A DNA stretch of 64,000 nucleotides from Apiotrichum sp. Y4204 (GCA_025531455.1 JAMYHL010000001.1:496001-560000); one strand, 5' to 3'. Counted from the first letter of the stretch, positions 1 through 12,100 are shown. The notes: a model not told the origin generated them from the letters alone. A program made the numbers and translations.

Positions 1-599
1 TCCCGCTCGGCCTGCTTGGATTTGCCGACCCCGTCGACCAGGCTGCCATTAAGTGAGTTAGAACGAGTTTGAGCTGCGTTGGATCCATGTCTAACCATCA
101 GTGCCATCTTCTGTCTCAACGTCATGGGTCTCTACGTCGCCTACGGCATTCCCATCTTCGCTCGAGTCCTGTGGGGTAAGGAGCTTCTCCGCCCCGGCCC
201 CTGGTACCTTGGCAAGTACTCTCGCCCCGTTGCCATGATTGCCTGCGCCTGGATGCTATTCGCCATTGTCATCTTCTGCTTCCCTGGTGACCCCAACCCC
301 ACCGGTTCGACCATGAACTACGCCATCGTCGTATCTGCTGGCGCATGGGTCTTCGCCGCGGGGTACTACTACTTCCCGAAGATCGGCGGCAAGACATTCT
401 TTGTGTGCGTACCAATGACCCAGCCGTGTGTCCCATTCCTCGTGCTGACAGTGATAGCGGGCCACGTACAGAGGACCTCTCATCCGAGGTGCACCAGTAC
501 TACGAGCAGGAGTTTGGCGACGCCAGCAAAAACAGGGCTGCCGTCACGACCGTCCCTGTGGACGACCAGGAATCCGATCGCGAGGTCATTGACAAGTAA
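1..599 (+). CDS. Amino-acid permease (APC superfamily), C-terminal part
   Basis: Partial gene whose 5' end lies outside the window. The exons I read are <1-52, 102-404 and 458-599, with the first in-frame codon at base 3. The introns (53-101, 49 nt; 405-457, 53 nt) have GTGAGT and GTGCGT donors, and the second has a CTGAC branch site just before its AG. The joined protein carries the end of a 12-span amino-acid/GABA-type transporter: the loop GFADPV, a helix around CLNVMGLYVAYGIPIF, the segment GPWYLGKYSRPVA typical of fungal GABA/choline-type permeases, and two more hydrophobic helices. It ends in a hydrophilic acidic tail of about 45 residues. It would import amino acids or related amines across the plasma membrane or vacuole. 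The substrate cannot be told from this fragment. Confidence 0.88.
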
Positions 600-1722
600 A
601 CAAGAATTGTTTGGGAACTATACGGGTGAATGTCGAATGGGAGAAGGTTTGTGTGATTTTGTACAATGGGGAGGGTCGCCTCAGCGGAAGATACGGCAAA
701 TGCAAGAGTTGTCCGACAGTTTAGCTTGCGAGTTAGAGTATTGCTCGTTGTATGCCTAGGACCAGAAGACGTATGAAATTAATGCCTGAGACCAGAATCC
801 AAGCCTCTTGACTCGCATTTGGCTTGACTTGACTTGAGCTTCACTACATCTCTGGACCCGCTCATTCAGTTGAGAGCCATAGGAGCGCCAGGCTTTCTTC
901 GACTCATGCCCCTATACTCGGCACAATGCGTCACCTTGTCCTGATACCCGCTCCGGCGCCAGCGCCTCCTCGTCAGTCAGGCTCTCCGAGAGCGCGTGTT
1001 GAGACAGAGCACCTGTTCCCGGACCAGTCTGTATTCCTCGGGCAAAGCCATGCTGTGGGGCCAATGATATCGCCCGTTACCAAAATACACCGATCCCCAG
1101 AAAGACAGTGCTTGCTTATCCGATACTTTCGGTGCAGCCATGTGCTCACTGTCGTAGTGATCTAGTGACATGCCACACACAGCTTTGGGGAATGCTGTGT
1201 GCTGAGACTCTGCGAGAAAAGCACGTCTTGTCACCGCATTGATGAGCTTGTTCAACGGGATACAAGCCACAGGCGTGGACAGACGGGCAGATGCCATGCG
1301 CCCAAGCGCCCAAGCGCCACGTTTGGCCACGAGCGCGCCATGCATGGTGCAGTTATGCAAACGGTGCAAACGGACCATGCTCACATCGTGTGTTGTTCAC
1401 GCGAACAGCCAAGCCAAGAGCGAGAGCGATCACACGACACGAGACTGCATCCGGATCCGTCGCGCGTTCAAGATGCCGTACAATGCAATGATGTCACAAG
1501 CCAAGCACGGTTCCCGACTCGACCAACCTCGCGATTCACACATCGTGCCCTCTCGACTCAACAGTTCGTTGCCAGGTCCTCGCCAGTCTGAGTTCGACGG
1601 TGGCAAACGGCAGCTTCACACATACATAAGCTCTCGCGAAGAGTCAATCAAACAGCGGGAAGCGCACGCGAGCCCGTCGCCGGCTCTTGAACACTTTCTC
1701 ACCCCGCCAAGCCCCACGCGCC
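600..1722. other. Intergenic, no gene seen
   Basis: Downstream of the permease and upstream of the 800-residue protein. Short open frames exist on both strands but none shows splice-linked coding or a recognisable domain. The last 100 bases should hold the promoter and leader of the next gene. Confidence 0.5.
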
Positions 1723-4125
1723 ATGTCCTCCCAGTTCGCGTACGGCCAGCTCCTCAAGGCGCTCGAGACGGCCGAGGGGCATCAGGATGCGGGAGTCCGG
1801 AACCGCGCCGCTCAGCGCGCCGACGCATGGCGCGACACCGTGCGCGGGATGGCCGATGGGTCGCTCTCTATCGGGTCGCGCGTGCCTGTGAAGAAGTTTC
1901 CGCCGTGGGTCACCCTCCAGGTCGGGCATGGCGGGTTCGCCACCGGAAGGGCCGTCGCTGCCGACGTGGACGACAGTGAGCGACAGCTCGCGGATAAGGC
2001 TCTCGGCGACAGGCCGGGAAGAGGATTTCCTTCAGACCCGGAGGCGAAACGTCAAAGACGCGATCACTTCTCGTCCCTTCAGCTGCGACAGGAACTGTTC
2101 TCCCACTATCTCTCTGATGCTGGTCTCGCGGAGCTGAATGCCATGCTCGATACTGGAGCGTTCACCGCCAACGCTCCCGAGGAAACGGCGCTTCTCACAA
2201 TTGCTTGGTTGCTTCGCGCGGGCGACAGCAAGGGCGCACTGCAAGTTATCGATGCGATCACACCCTTTGCGACCGCCCTGCGCTTTGCCCCGATTCCGGC
2301 CCTGCCGGCCCGGGAACGTGCTCCTATCGGATACGCTTGGCGCCGCACTGCCAAAGAAGCCGGGGACGCTCTTCGAAATAAGCGAGTATCTCCCGACATC
2401 GAGCAGATGCGCGTCGTTCTCAAAGTGTGGAATCCGCTCTCTGACCGATTCCTCGCCTTGTGGAGTCAGCGGATGCCGTCGCATGGGAGACTCGACGACA
2501 AACCATTTGACGAACAATGGATGACGACTGCGCGTGGGCTCCTCGAAGAGTACGATGCGGCGGTTGCAGAGCACGGGAATCCGTCTCGCAAACGTCGGAA
2601 TCTGTCTTGGCTGGTGGATGGTACCCGAGAAGCAGTGCGAGACGGGAACTTCGCCGATCGAATCAACGGACGCGTTCGGATCGCCGTCACTGGAATGATC
2701 GCCAAGCGCGGTGCCTGGGGATCGGCGTCGCTCACCCGTCTTCGAGAGCAGCAGAAACGCGTCGCAAACATTCCATCGCATCGGACACTTGGTGCCATCA
2801 CCGCCTCGCGCATTGCGGACACAAACACGGACCTGGGTGAAGGTATACAAGACCCGGAATCTTATGGCGGGCCGATTACCTCACTCGAGGCACAGCAACA
2901 TAATGTACCCGAGGGCCAGCTTCTTCCATTGTCCCTTCGGCGTGTATTGTGGACTGCCCATGCCGCGCCGCTCGATGTTCTCTTGTCGCAACGCCTAATC
3001 CCCAGCGCCGAGATCTACGCTGCTTTGCTTCCACGGGACGTTTGTCGAAACGTATTGACATCATACTCCGATCTTCCCCTGGGACGTGTCATGGCCGCAA
3101 ACTATGCGGCATTCGCAAGCCGCAGATCACTGCTGCTTCTCAATTACGAGCACCAGGTGCGAATCTCAGAGCTCCCGTGGGTTGCGGCGACTGAGAAGCA
3201 CCGCGTCGAGGCGAGTGGAAAGGAGTCGATGCAGGTTTTGCGCCATGCGGCCAAGGTAGCCATCCAGCAGTGGCCTGGGACAATCGTGCCGAATCCATTC
3301 ATCGCCCAACTGTCCAGTCTGTCGGTCGCTGCCGGCGTCAACACGCCCTTTGTAGAGGAACTCGCAGCGGACATTTTCATGGGCGACTTTTCGTCAAAGT
3401 TCTCACGTGCCGCGAACATCGCCGCAGAGATCGTCGCCGGTACCTTGTTTGCCAAGTACTACAACATTGATACCAATCAGCTCGCCAGGCCTCGCTGCAA
3501 CATTGGCCGCATATGCCAGGACCGCATCGACGACATGAAGCTGCCGACCCCCGCCCACCTGTCTTACGTTGTCCAGCAAGGTGAAGTCATCGAGCAGGGG
3601 CAGATCCTCACGACGCACAACTTGGCGACGTTCGTCTCCCTCGGCGTCACAGCAGATTGGTACGATCTCGCAGTGCATGCATGGAAGAGGTGCTGTCGGC
3701 TACTCTGGGATGCCACTGCCAAACCTCACCCTCTCGGAACCATCAAGAACGCGGCATACGCCTGGCGACAGGCATTGTTCTTCCTATCGATGGCCGAGAA
3801 ATCCGGCGACCCGGAGGTCACAAGCAGGTTTATGAGCACCGCCCATGACAGCACATCATGGCGCATCCGTGCCGACGGACGCGAGCGCGTGCCCCGGCTG
3901 GATCTCGTGCTTAATGGCCTGAAGGACGTTCTCTTCGATTCGGAGACCGCGCAAAGTACAGGCAGAACCTTCCTGGGATGGAGTCGTGGGCCGCACTGGA
4001 TCTTCATGACCGACAAACAATTGCTGGAATACGACAGTAAAAGGGACAGCTCTCCGACAATGTCGGTTTCGGAGTGGGAGGCGAAACTCAGGGAGCAGTA
4101 CAGCGGTTGGGATAAGCCTACTTGA
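1723..4125 (+). CDS. Conserved-looking intronless 800-residue protein of unknown function
   Basis: Single uninterrupted frame of 800 codons. I start it at ATG 1723 (MSSQFAYG), since the open frame further upstream has no ATG. The N-terminal 75 residues carry the densest, most motif-like stretch (GSRVPVKKFPPWVTLQ followed by GGFATG). The rest is largely alpha-helical with repeated Leu/Ala-rich segments and no membrane span or signal peptide. I cannot assign a catalytic family. From memory, proteins with a W-V-T-L-x-V...GGFATG signature and similar length occur as uncharacterised proteins in actinobacteria and other bacteria. That is a recollection, not a search. The lack of introns is unusual here, where nearly every other long gene is split, and fits acquisition from bacteria or retroposition. 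The reading frame itself is certain; the function is unknown. Confidence 0.8.
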   Translation: MSSQFAYGQLLKALETAEGHQDAGVRNRAAQRADAWRDTVRGMADGSLSIGSRVPVKKFPPWVTLQVGHGGFATGRAVAADVDDSERQLADKALGDRPGRGFPSDPEAKRQRRDHFSSLQLRQELFSHYLSDAGLAELNAMLDTGAFTANAPEETALLTIAWLLRAGDSKGALQVIDAITPFATALRFAPIPALPARERAPIGYAWRRTAKEAGDALRNKRVSPDIEQMRVVLKVWNPLSDRFLALWSQRMPSHGRLDDKPFDEQWMTTARGLLEEYDAAVAEHGNPSRKRRNLSWLVDGTREAVRDGNFADRINGRVRIAVTGMIAKRGAWGSASLTRLREQQKRVANIPSHRTLGAITASRIADTNTDLGEGIQDPESYGGPITSLEAQQHNVPEGQLLPLSLRRVLWTAHAAPLDVLLSQRLIPSAEIYAALLPRDVCRNVLTSYSDLPLGRVMAANYAAFASRRSLLLLNYEHQVRISELPWVAATEKHRVEASGKESMQVLRHAAKVAIQQWPGTIVPNPFIAQLSSLSVAAGVNTPFVEELAADIFMGDFSSKFSRAANIAAEIVAGTLFAKYYNIDTNQLARPRCNIGRICQDRIDDMKLPTPAHLSYVVQQGEVIEQGQILTTHNLATFVSLGVTADWYDLAVHAWKRCCRLLWDATAKPHPLGTIKNAAYAWRQALFFLSMAEKSGDPEVTSRFMSTAHDSTSWRIRADGRERVPRLDLVLNGLKDVLFDSETAQSTGRTFLGWSRGPHWIFMTDKQLLEYDSKRDSSPTMSVSEWEAKLREQYSGWDKPT

Positions 4126-5409
4126 CAGGGCACCGGAGACTTCGCCAATATGGAGACCCTGGACTGGAGGTTTGAGCTGGGAGTTGCAGAGTATTCGTTT
4201 GGTACTCCTGTTGCTTCATGATGTCATTGTTGGGCTTCTGCGGGGTCAACAGGTCCAAGAGGATGGCTGCAAGTGTGGCAAAAGGCTGTACGGTAGGCTG
4301 CGAGATCGACATACAGCCACTGGATCTAGGGTATCAATATAGAATGACCCAAATGTATCTGATGCTTAGACTGTAGTGGGGAAAGAATGCACGAACGGAT
4401 CGGTCTGTGATATGTGATGTCGTGTGCCGCCACAGGTGTTGATAGCCCAGCACAGCCTTGCACGCGTGCTGGCGCTCCCTTGCGAAGTGTTGCACGTAGC
4501 CCAAGAGATCGTGCCTTGCGGTGGCAGTGACCGGTCCCCCTGAGTGACCTGACCCCAACACGGTCAAGCCGGAACAAGAGGCAGAGTTTAAATCTAATAT
4601 CTAATGTGTTGCTGAGGTCCCTGTCTCGCAGACATTGCGGAACTGGTCCACTCCCGAGATCGCCAGGATCGGACACTAACAACTCTGTCGCAATGATGCA
4701 AACTACGATGAGGGTCAAGTCCTGCTCCTCGATAGGTTCACGCGATCTGGACGAGCTGCCAGAGCGGTTTCAGATGCAAAACCTGTGACCGGTGTCCTCG
4801 GGTCCTGGGAGGATCTCTTGTACAGAGAGTCACAGGTTACAGATCGAGGGTTAGGAGGTTTTCGGGTCCGGCCCCAGATCCAGGACTTGACACGTCGTAC
4901 GTCGAGCTTGGGAGCTTGGATTGCCTCGCTGTCCGCTGTGCTGGCCGGAACGTGTATGAGTACTGGGGCGTAAACCGGAAAGGACGCTCGGCGGTGAAGC
5001 TTGTACTTTCCGCCGACGCAAGCCGGTGCTGGCCCCACAGCGATAAGCAGCGCCACTGCTTAATCTTCCTTGACCCAACACTGCACCTTGTGTAGGCCGC
5101 AAGCCTGCGGCTCCGAAACAATCGAACAGGCTGGTGGCGCAGATGAGGAATCCAAATTTCGCCGCCCAGCATCGCCGTGGCCCATGATAGCCCTCTGACC
5201 TCTTGCCACGACGCGCTGGGGATAGTTTATCCCTCTGCAGTCCACTTGGGTGTTCCTACGGTTTCAAGGCTGTTGTCTCCAAGATCTCTAGAGATGATTT
5301 GGATAAAGCGGGGTCCGCAAACGATACATAAACCTCGCCTGTTGGAACCCATTCCCACCATCCTACTCAACTCGACTCATCCCGACTACACAAGCACACA
5401 ACTCTCACG
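4126..5409. other. Intergenic, no gene seen
   Basis: Spacer between two plus-strand genes. No long coding frame, tRNA or repeat is apparent. The final stretch (about 5340-5409) is a C/A-rich leader typical of the fungal genes here. Confidence 0.5.
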
Positions 5410-6887
5410 ATGCCCGCCCAAATCTTTGATCAGACTCTCGCTTCCCTCCTCCACCAACGCAAGGAGCAGGGAGGGACGATTCAGACACTAGAGGTGACAC
5501 TCGCCGCCCTTCTGAAGCAGAGGAAGGAGATGGGTGGCACCGTCCGCCCACTGGTGGCTCACGACCCGACCCAGCTCCAGGACTTGGTGAGTTCCAAGCT
5601 CCGACTCGTTTGCAAAACAATGTACCTCACGAGTCGGTTCCTTGTTGGATTTGGGTATGACAAAAGTGTAACTGACCCCATTTTCAGTCTTCGAGCGACT
5701 ACCTCGGTCTTACCACTAGCGAAGAAGTTCGTGAGCAGTACCTCGCCAGCCTTGCTGCTGCGCCGCGTATCATGGGTTCGACTGGTAGCCGTCTCCTCAG
5801 TGGCTCCAGCAGTCAGCACGCCGACCTCGAGGCCCGCCTGGCCAACTACTTTAACTCTGAAGACTCACTTCTCTTCAGCACCGGCTTTGATGGCAACCGT
5901 GCCTTCTTTGTCACGGTCCCCCACAAGCACGACATTATCATCTACGACGAGCTCATGCACGCTTCCTTCGTCGACGGTCTCCGTGGCTCCGCAGTCCCCA
6001 AGACACGCCGTTTCCGTATGCGTCACAATGACCCTGAGGCACTCGCCGAGCTTCTTCACAACATTCCCGCCGAGGTCCTCAACCCGCGGGACGGTCCCAA
6101 GCCCACTGTTTTCTTCGCCGCCGAGTCGCTCTACTCCATGGACGCCGACTTTGCCCCCCTTCCTGCCTTCCTCGACATCCTTGACGACTACGTTCCTCGC
6201 GAGCAGCAGTGCAACTTTGTAGATGAGGCCCACTCAGTTGCTCTCTATGGCCAGGGTGGCAGGGGTATCACCTGGGCTCTGGGTCCCGAGTACCGCAACC
6301 GTGTCCACGTCCGCCTCATCACCTTCTCCAAGGGCTTTGGCTGCGCCGGCAGTGCCCTCCTCATGTCCTCCATCGTCAAGTACTTCATGACCAACTCTTC
6401 GCGGTCCTTCATCTTCTCCACCGCCCCTCCCCACAGCGTCCTCATCTCTATCAACACCGCCCTCAACGTAATCTCCACCCCCGCCGGCGACCGCCTCCGC
6501 GAGAGCCTCTTCGACGCCATCGAGTACTTCAACCACCGCCTCGACGAGCTCCTCGCAGTTTGCCCTTCTCATGTCTACCGCCGTCCCGAACAGACCACTC
6601 TCCCTTTCCCCGCCGAGGCCGCCACCCTCCTCCCCGAGCGCCCTGCCTCGGCCATTGCCGCTATCATCACGCCCGACCCTGAGGAGGCCTACCGCTTCCT
6701 CCTTGACCGCGGCATTGTCGTCTCCTCTATTGTCCCTCCCGCCGTCGCTCCCGGAATGGAGCGCATCCGCATCTGCCTCCGCAGCAATCTTGACCGCTAC
6801 GCTCTCGACCACCTCGTAGACTCGCTCTACGCCTACGCCCAGACCAAGGCCCGCACCTACACCGCCCCTCTCCTCGCTAAGCTTTAG
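5410..6887 (+). CDS. Alpha-oxoamine synthase, 8-amino-7-oxononanoate (KAPA) synthase-like
   Basis: Two exons (5410-5586, 5688-6887) joined in phase 0 across a 101-nt intron with a CTGAC branch site; 458 residues. PLP-dependent fold-type I enzyme of the family that condenses an amino acid with an acyl-CoA. Visible motifs in order are SSDYLGL just after the splice, GSTGSRLLSGSS...H..LE, D.LMHASFVDG, the DEAHS aspartate (about D238) that binds the pyridine nitrogen, and TFSKGFG with the predicted Schiff-base lysine at about K274. BioF (biotin synthesis) is the closest match I recognise. 5-aminolevulinate synthase and serine palmitoyltransferase have different signatures around the lysine. Whether it makes KAPA or another aminoketone is open. 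No other biotin gene is in the window. The N-terminal 40 residues contain a twofold repeat (see findings). Confidence 0.85.
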
Positions 6888-7732
6888 AACCAGTCCAGCT
6901 GTGAACCCTTTGAACACTCGCCATGTCGTCCTTGTATTATTGAATGTTGTTGTACTCTCCGATTGCCCATAGATGAATATAGATGTCTCAAGACATGCAT
7001 AGACGGTTGCCCATATCTTTGTTTCCGAGAGTTTGCATGTTTCGCCGCTGTGAGACACGGGGGGAAGAGTCACGCACATCCCTCCCGCGCCAGAGTAAAG
7101 AGGATTTTAAGGAAAGTGCGTCAGGATTGTGGATGCATGAAATGAATTCCCGAATTGTAGAAATCTCCGTTCTGTTCTCGGCCAGGCCATTATCAACACT
7201 ACTGTTTCAGGCTCCGACAGTGCATTCCTGATCATCATTCCTGATAACGACGCGTTCGGGCAGTAACGTAACTCTCCGAGGCTTCTTTTCCTGATTGCGG
7301 AGTACTGGAACAGACATGCATGTATTCGGCGGTGACAGCTTTGGGTGCGACCAGAGCATATTTGTGTGCCCCGGCGAGCGGATATGTGCGATGTGCGGCT
7401 GCGTTTGTGTGTGTTTGGTCTGTGGGATCTGTGGGGCGAGCGAGTGCGAGCATGCGAGTGCGAGTGCGAGGCCGACGAGAAGGCTGAGCACACGACCATG
7501 CATGCATCCATCCCTGCATGTTTGTCTCTGCACAACGCACACGTATCTCCATGCATCACAACACACACCACCTGCCCTCTTTCACAGCACAGCTGCACGC
7601 TTGCACACTTGCACATTCACTCTCTGTTCCGCACATATCAGCGCCATCCGCACAGCACTTCAACTTCACCCATTCACCCCTCCCAAAGTGCAGATCAGCG
7701 CAGCACAAACACAAGGGCAACACGCAGCAGCA
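6888..7732. other. Intergenic with CA/GT-rich and GAGTGC-repeat sequence
   Basis: No supported gene. From about 7440 to 7470 there is a short GAGTGC-type repeat, and 7500-7700 is rich in CA/CACA runs. This is probably the leader or promoter of the weak gene at 7733. Confidence 0.45.
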
Positions 7733-8305
7733 ATGACGAGCAGCGACCCGTGGACACTTCCCGACGACGACTCGGCACACCTGCAGCGCACCGGCGCTCA
7801 ACCGTCGCGCGCCAAGGTCCCAAAGCCATATCTCCCGTACTGGAAACAGCACCGCATTGCAGACCTGGAGTCGACGCCGAGCTCAACTCCCCTCTCCTTC
7901 CCTGCGTCGTGGCCCTCCTCTCCCACCTCTCCCACCTCTCCCACCTCGCCGATCTCGCCCACATCCCCAACCTCTTCGTCATCCTCCTCCTCGTGCTCCA
8001 CGCTCCCCCTGGAATTCGAGACACACCCAGTGCCTGCTCCACACACCGAAAGGCCGCTGCGGTCCTCCCCGGCCCCCTGTTCCTCACCCCCACCCTGGCT
8101 CCTCCCCCTTCGCCTGGCTTCCAAGGCAACGCGCGCCCGTCCGAGCAGTCGCATAGCATTCGCCACCACCACCACCACCACCACAGCCTTCGACTCGACT
8201 CCAAGCGTAACCGGAATAGCACACAATGGGCCTCCACCGCGCAGCACGGCACTTGCTACGATCACATGCCACAAGCGCGATCGTGGTGGCGGTGGCGAGT
8301 GCTAG
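7733..8305 (+). CDS. Possible low-complexity Ser/Pro/Thr-rich protein
   Basis: Single-exon frame of 190 codons starting MTSSDPWTLP. The first 45 residues, with the segment PKPYLPYWKQHRIADLE, look like ordinary protein. They are followed by Ser-Pro-Thr repeats, a Ser run and a Thr run. The same bases give a His run and an Arg/Pro-rich protein in other frames, so low-complexity DNA alone could keep the frame open. No domain, signal peptide or membrane span is seen. I treat it as a hypothetical gene with real doubt. Confidence 0.3.
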   Translation: MTSSDPWTLPDDDSAHLQRTGAQPSRAKVPKPYLPYWKQHRIADLESTPSSTPLSFPASWPSSPTSPTSPTSPISPTSPTSSSSSSSCSTLPLEFETHPVPAPHTERPLRSSPAPCSSPPPWLLPLRLASKATRARPSSRIAFATTTTTTTAFDSTPSVTGIAHNGPPPRSTALATITCHKRDRGGGGEC

Positions 8306-9169
8306 CGGACCGCGCTGGCGGCGCGCGGGCTTACGTCGCCCCCTCGAAAACATAGATTCTGCCCTGTTGTCTGTCCGTGTTTACCCACATGTAGTAGTTG
8401 TATCTTCCGTCGCGATCTCACCTCGTTCCGCTCACTGTCATGCTGGGCAAGAGCTCATGAGCACAGGAGCAGCCGGGACATGGAACTAAACCCGCCGATC
8501 CGAAATGTAATAATGTAAACAAGCTTTTATCGCGGCCCTGTCCGTCAAGAGTGCAATCCGCGGTTCGTTTCCGCCATTCCGCTGTTCCTATGTGCGCCTC
8601 CAGCCTGTGGCCATGTGCAGCAGGGACCCAAGGAGGATTGTGGATCGTCTAGTACCGATTGCCCACAGTAGTGCTGGTACCTGTGCCTGGGCGCCCGGCC
8701 CAAGACGACCCCCGCGTGCGGCTAGCGTCAATTGCTTGTTGCTTGTTGGCGTTTAGCTGCACAGCTGTCCAGCTTTCCAGTGTCCAGGAATGGCCATGGG
8801 AACCCAGAGGCCAGAGGCGTGGTGCCGGCGTGCTGGCGGCCATGTCGATCGAGGCATGGGCTGTGTGCGGTGGCGCACTCATCTCGAGTCGCGTACGACG
8901 TTCTCGGGTCGATCCACAAGTCGATCCACAAAACGCTGGTGCACTGCTGCGGCTCCGGGACATCCAGAAACGGCCACGTGACGGGCAACCGGAAATTACC
9001 TCAATCTGACTGATCTGAGTCTGGCAGGCAGCGAGCTCCAAGCCATAGGAGGACACGATGCATGAGGCGCTGAACGACTACTGTACATACATAAACACCA
9101 GTACACGTCATGAGGATGTCGCCAGAACGAATTGGGGCGATGACAAACACTGCGGAACTTGAGACAGAA
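8306..9169. other. Intergenic, no gene seen
   Basis: Lies between the 3' ends of the weak plus-strand gene and the large minus-strand gene. It contains a short direct repeat of GTCGATCCACAA near 8910-8935. Nothing else is recognisable. Confidence 0.45.
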
Positions 9170-12100
9170 TTAAAGATGCGTACGTGTGCGCTTGAGGGCC
9201 ATTCTGAGGGGACCGCCGATGCCAAGGGGAGCCGGTGGCGGGGCGGGAGGAGGCGCTGGAGGAGGGAACGCTCGCGCAAAGCTGGGGAAGGACTTGGCAA
9301 GGCGAAGTGCCACCTTTTCTCGTTTGGTAGGTTCGGGCGGCGGTGGCTCGTCCGTGCGACGGGGAAGCTTGAACTCTGGTGGGTTAGATGACGTGCAGGG
9401 GGCAGACCCACGGGCAGTGACCATCGACTTGGTGCGCTTCAATGGCGGCGTTGGTTCTTCGGTAGGCTGTGGCACCAGAGAGGGGAGCGACTTTGTGGGA
9501 TAAAGACGCGGAGGAAGGTTGAGTGAGGTGCTCGGTTGCGGGCCTCGCCTGTAAGCGGTTGACTGGACTTGCCTGGGGTGGACCGCGATGGGGTTCGTAG
9601 GCGAGTGATTTGTGGCGGTAGCAAAGATGGCGCGCGACGGCGGCTGGTGGGGTGTCACGAGCGAGGTAGTAGAGAGCGGTGACGATGACGGTGGATTAGC
9701 CCTAAGAGCCTTCTCCGCTTCACGCTCTGCACGCCGCTTGGCTTGCAGTCGCTCCCGCTTCTCGTCGAGACGACGTTGACGGGGGTCGGGGCGCTTGATT
9801 GGCGTGTTCACCGCAAGCCTGGCGAGATTGAGGAGATGATCCGTCATATCAATTCCAGATAGACGGCTTCCAGAGGTACCGGAGGAAACGGAGCCCGTGA
9901 TGTCGCCGAGAGCTCGACGTGTAGGAGTTGCCTTGGCTTGTGACTGAGGGGCAACGCGCTCGGGTTCCTTCTCATTGGGTCCGAACTCCTCAATTTCGTC
10001 TACCACGTCACGTTTGCGCTTGGAGCTGCCGATGGACTTCGTCATGCGATCTAAGTCGGCTTCCTCCATCGCGTCCAACTCTTTGCGTGAGATTAAAATC
10101 TCTTCGTCCCCTTCAGACAATTTGACAGCAACGAGCTCCTCTTCTTCTTCGACCAAAACTCCGGTGGGGACAGCAGGAGGCTCATCATCGGGTTCGAAGT
10201 CGTCTTGATCGTCCGGGACCGGGACGTAGTGGAGGAATGCGGACTCTCCTAGTTGGCGAAGAAGAGGCGGATTAAGCGGCTTCTGGGGGATGAAAGGCTT
10301 GAGAATGCCCCTGGGTGCTTGGCTAGATGTCGTAACGTGTCGAACGTCATAGGATAAGGGATGGATGGGGTGTGGATTGATGCTAGGCTGCCGGGGAGTA
10401 GAGCTGCCAGTCGACCCATATTGCTGCTGAGCATTTGGGGGCGCTGAGGTGGTAGTTTGGGTTCGTGAGGGCCCCGCTGAAGTTGGACCCGAGGTGATGA
10501 CGCTCGGTTGTGATGGAGGGGCTTTTGAGGTGAATTGGAGACGGGGTGCTGCCGGCTTTTTGTTCTTCCTGAACTCATGAAGTGCTATCCGGCCGCTCCG
10601 GCGATCGTAAGATTGTGTCGCCGGGAATGACATAATGGCTTCACTGAGATTATCACTTGGATGAACGATGCGTGGCTCAGCCGGAGCCCGATTGGGATGT
10701 CTAGGGGGATCCCTCCACTGCGGTGCCCGCCGAGTAGGCTCTGAACGGTATGCTCTAACAAATCTGGGATTGGCAGGGAAGCGGTACTCCTCGTGACGAT
10801 ACCGCTCTCGGAACTCCTCGATGGTGATGCGCGGAAGTGGCCGGAGAAACTGGTCTGGCGGAGGACGACGCGACTGAAGCGGGCGAAGCTTGGGCTTGCG
10901 TACTCGGAAGGGAATTCGGAGGTGATTCTGAGCGCTTCGAGGTCAATGGGCTGGATCCTGAGATGGGAAAGACACCCACTTTCCAAAGGCCAAGTCTAAT
11001 TCGCTCTGAGTGAACGCCAGTCGTGCTCGGGGGTCCGCATCAAAGAAGGGCATGTTTTCTTGGGGTAACTTTGGCCGACGGGTGAGGGGGCGCCGTGCAA
11101 TGGGTGGGCGGACATCGTCGGGGATGCGAAACCTGTGTGCAGGGTACGCAGCCGTGATAGCGACCATGCCATCGTCAGGAAGACGATGCGGCAGACTTGA
11201 ACGCAGACCGCCAAACATGGCCTGGACAACGTGAGCAGCTCCCATCTGAACTTCGCTCGTCCTAATCTCACCTCTAACTCCGGCGACCAATCGGGGTCGA
11301 AGGGGTCCTCAATCTCCACCTTCTCGGCGTCCTCAGTATCCTCTGATGAGCTGCGCTCATCGTATTCCTTCTGATACTGACTCGAGTCTTGACGCAGACC
11401 CTCAAAGTCCGTAGACCTCCCCCGAGATTGAGACTTGGTTAAAGACTGGAGAGAGTCATCGGCCTGGGATGGCAACCGCGACCGGGTGGGCTGGCTGTAG
11501 GGTTGAGGCTCGGAGTGAGGGATTCGATAGGCGTACTTGATCCTCTTGCCATATGTCTTGACGCGATTGGACTTTTGAGTTCTGCCGTGATTCTCTTTAT
11601 CTTCAGGTGCTTCGTCGCCCTCAGTGGTGGGTGGCTCCTCAGTATCACGAGGAGGGGGTGAGCGGCGCTGCAACTCATACTGTCCATTGCGAAGGCGCCC
11701 CGCCAAACGCATCGGATCTGATGGAATGTCATCAACAGAATCCGGAACGCGTGAGTTAGAGTTGAGGTAGCGACTGGACTCGGTAGATCGAACACCAGGT
11801 AAGTTTGAAGGACGATGAGCTGGACGAGTATTGACGTCTTCTTCCTCATAGTCAAAAGGGAAGGCTTTTTCGACACTCTCTAAATCTTCAGAAGAGTCAG
11901 ACAGGTCATGAGGATAGAACAGGGGTAGGTGCTCAGTAGGAGGCTCCTCCTCATAGCCATGCATTGTGCGAAGCGAGCGGGGAGTAAGAGGTCGGAGCTT
12001 TGGTGCGTCAGGCTGAGCACTGCGGCTGTTAGACGCTGTTTGACTTTCTCTGGTTCTGGTTGACGACGATGTAGCTCTGTTGATGGCTTTTTGCATTGGA

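Noticed and set aside
7345..8355. An alternative 336-codon frame with a His run, overlapping the weak gene at 7733
   Set aside because: Low-complexity DNA keeps several frames open here. The frame starting MTSSDPW has the more protein-like N-terminus, and even that is doubtful.
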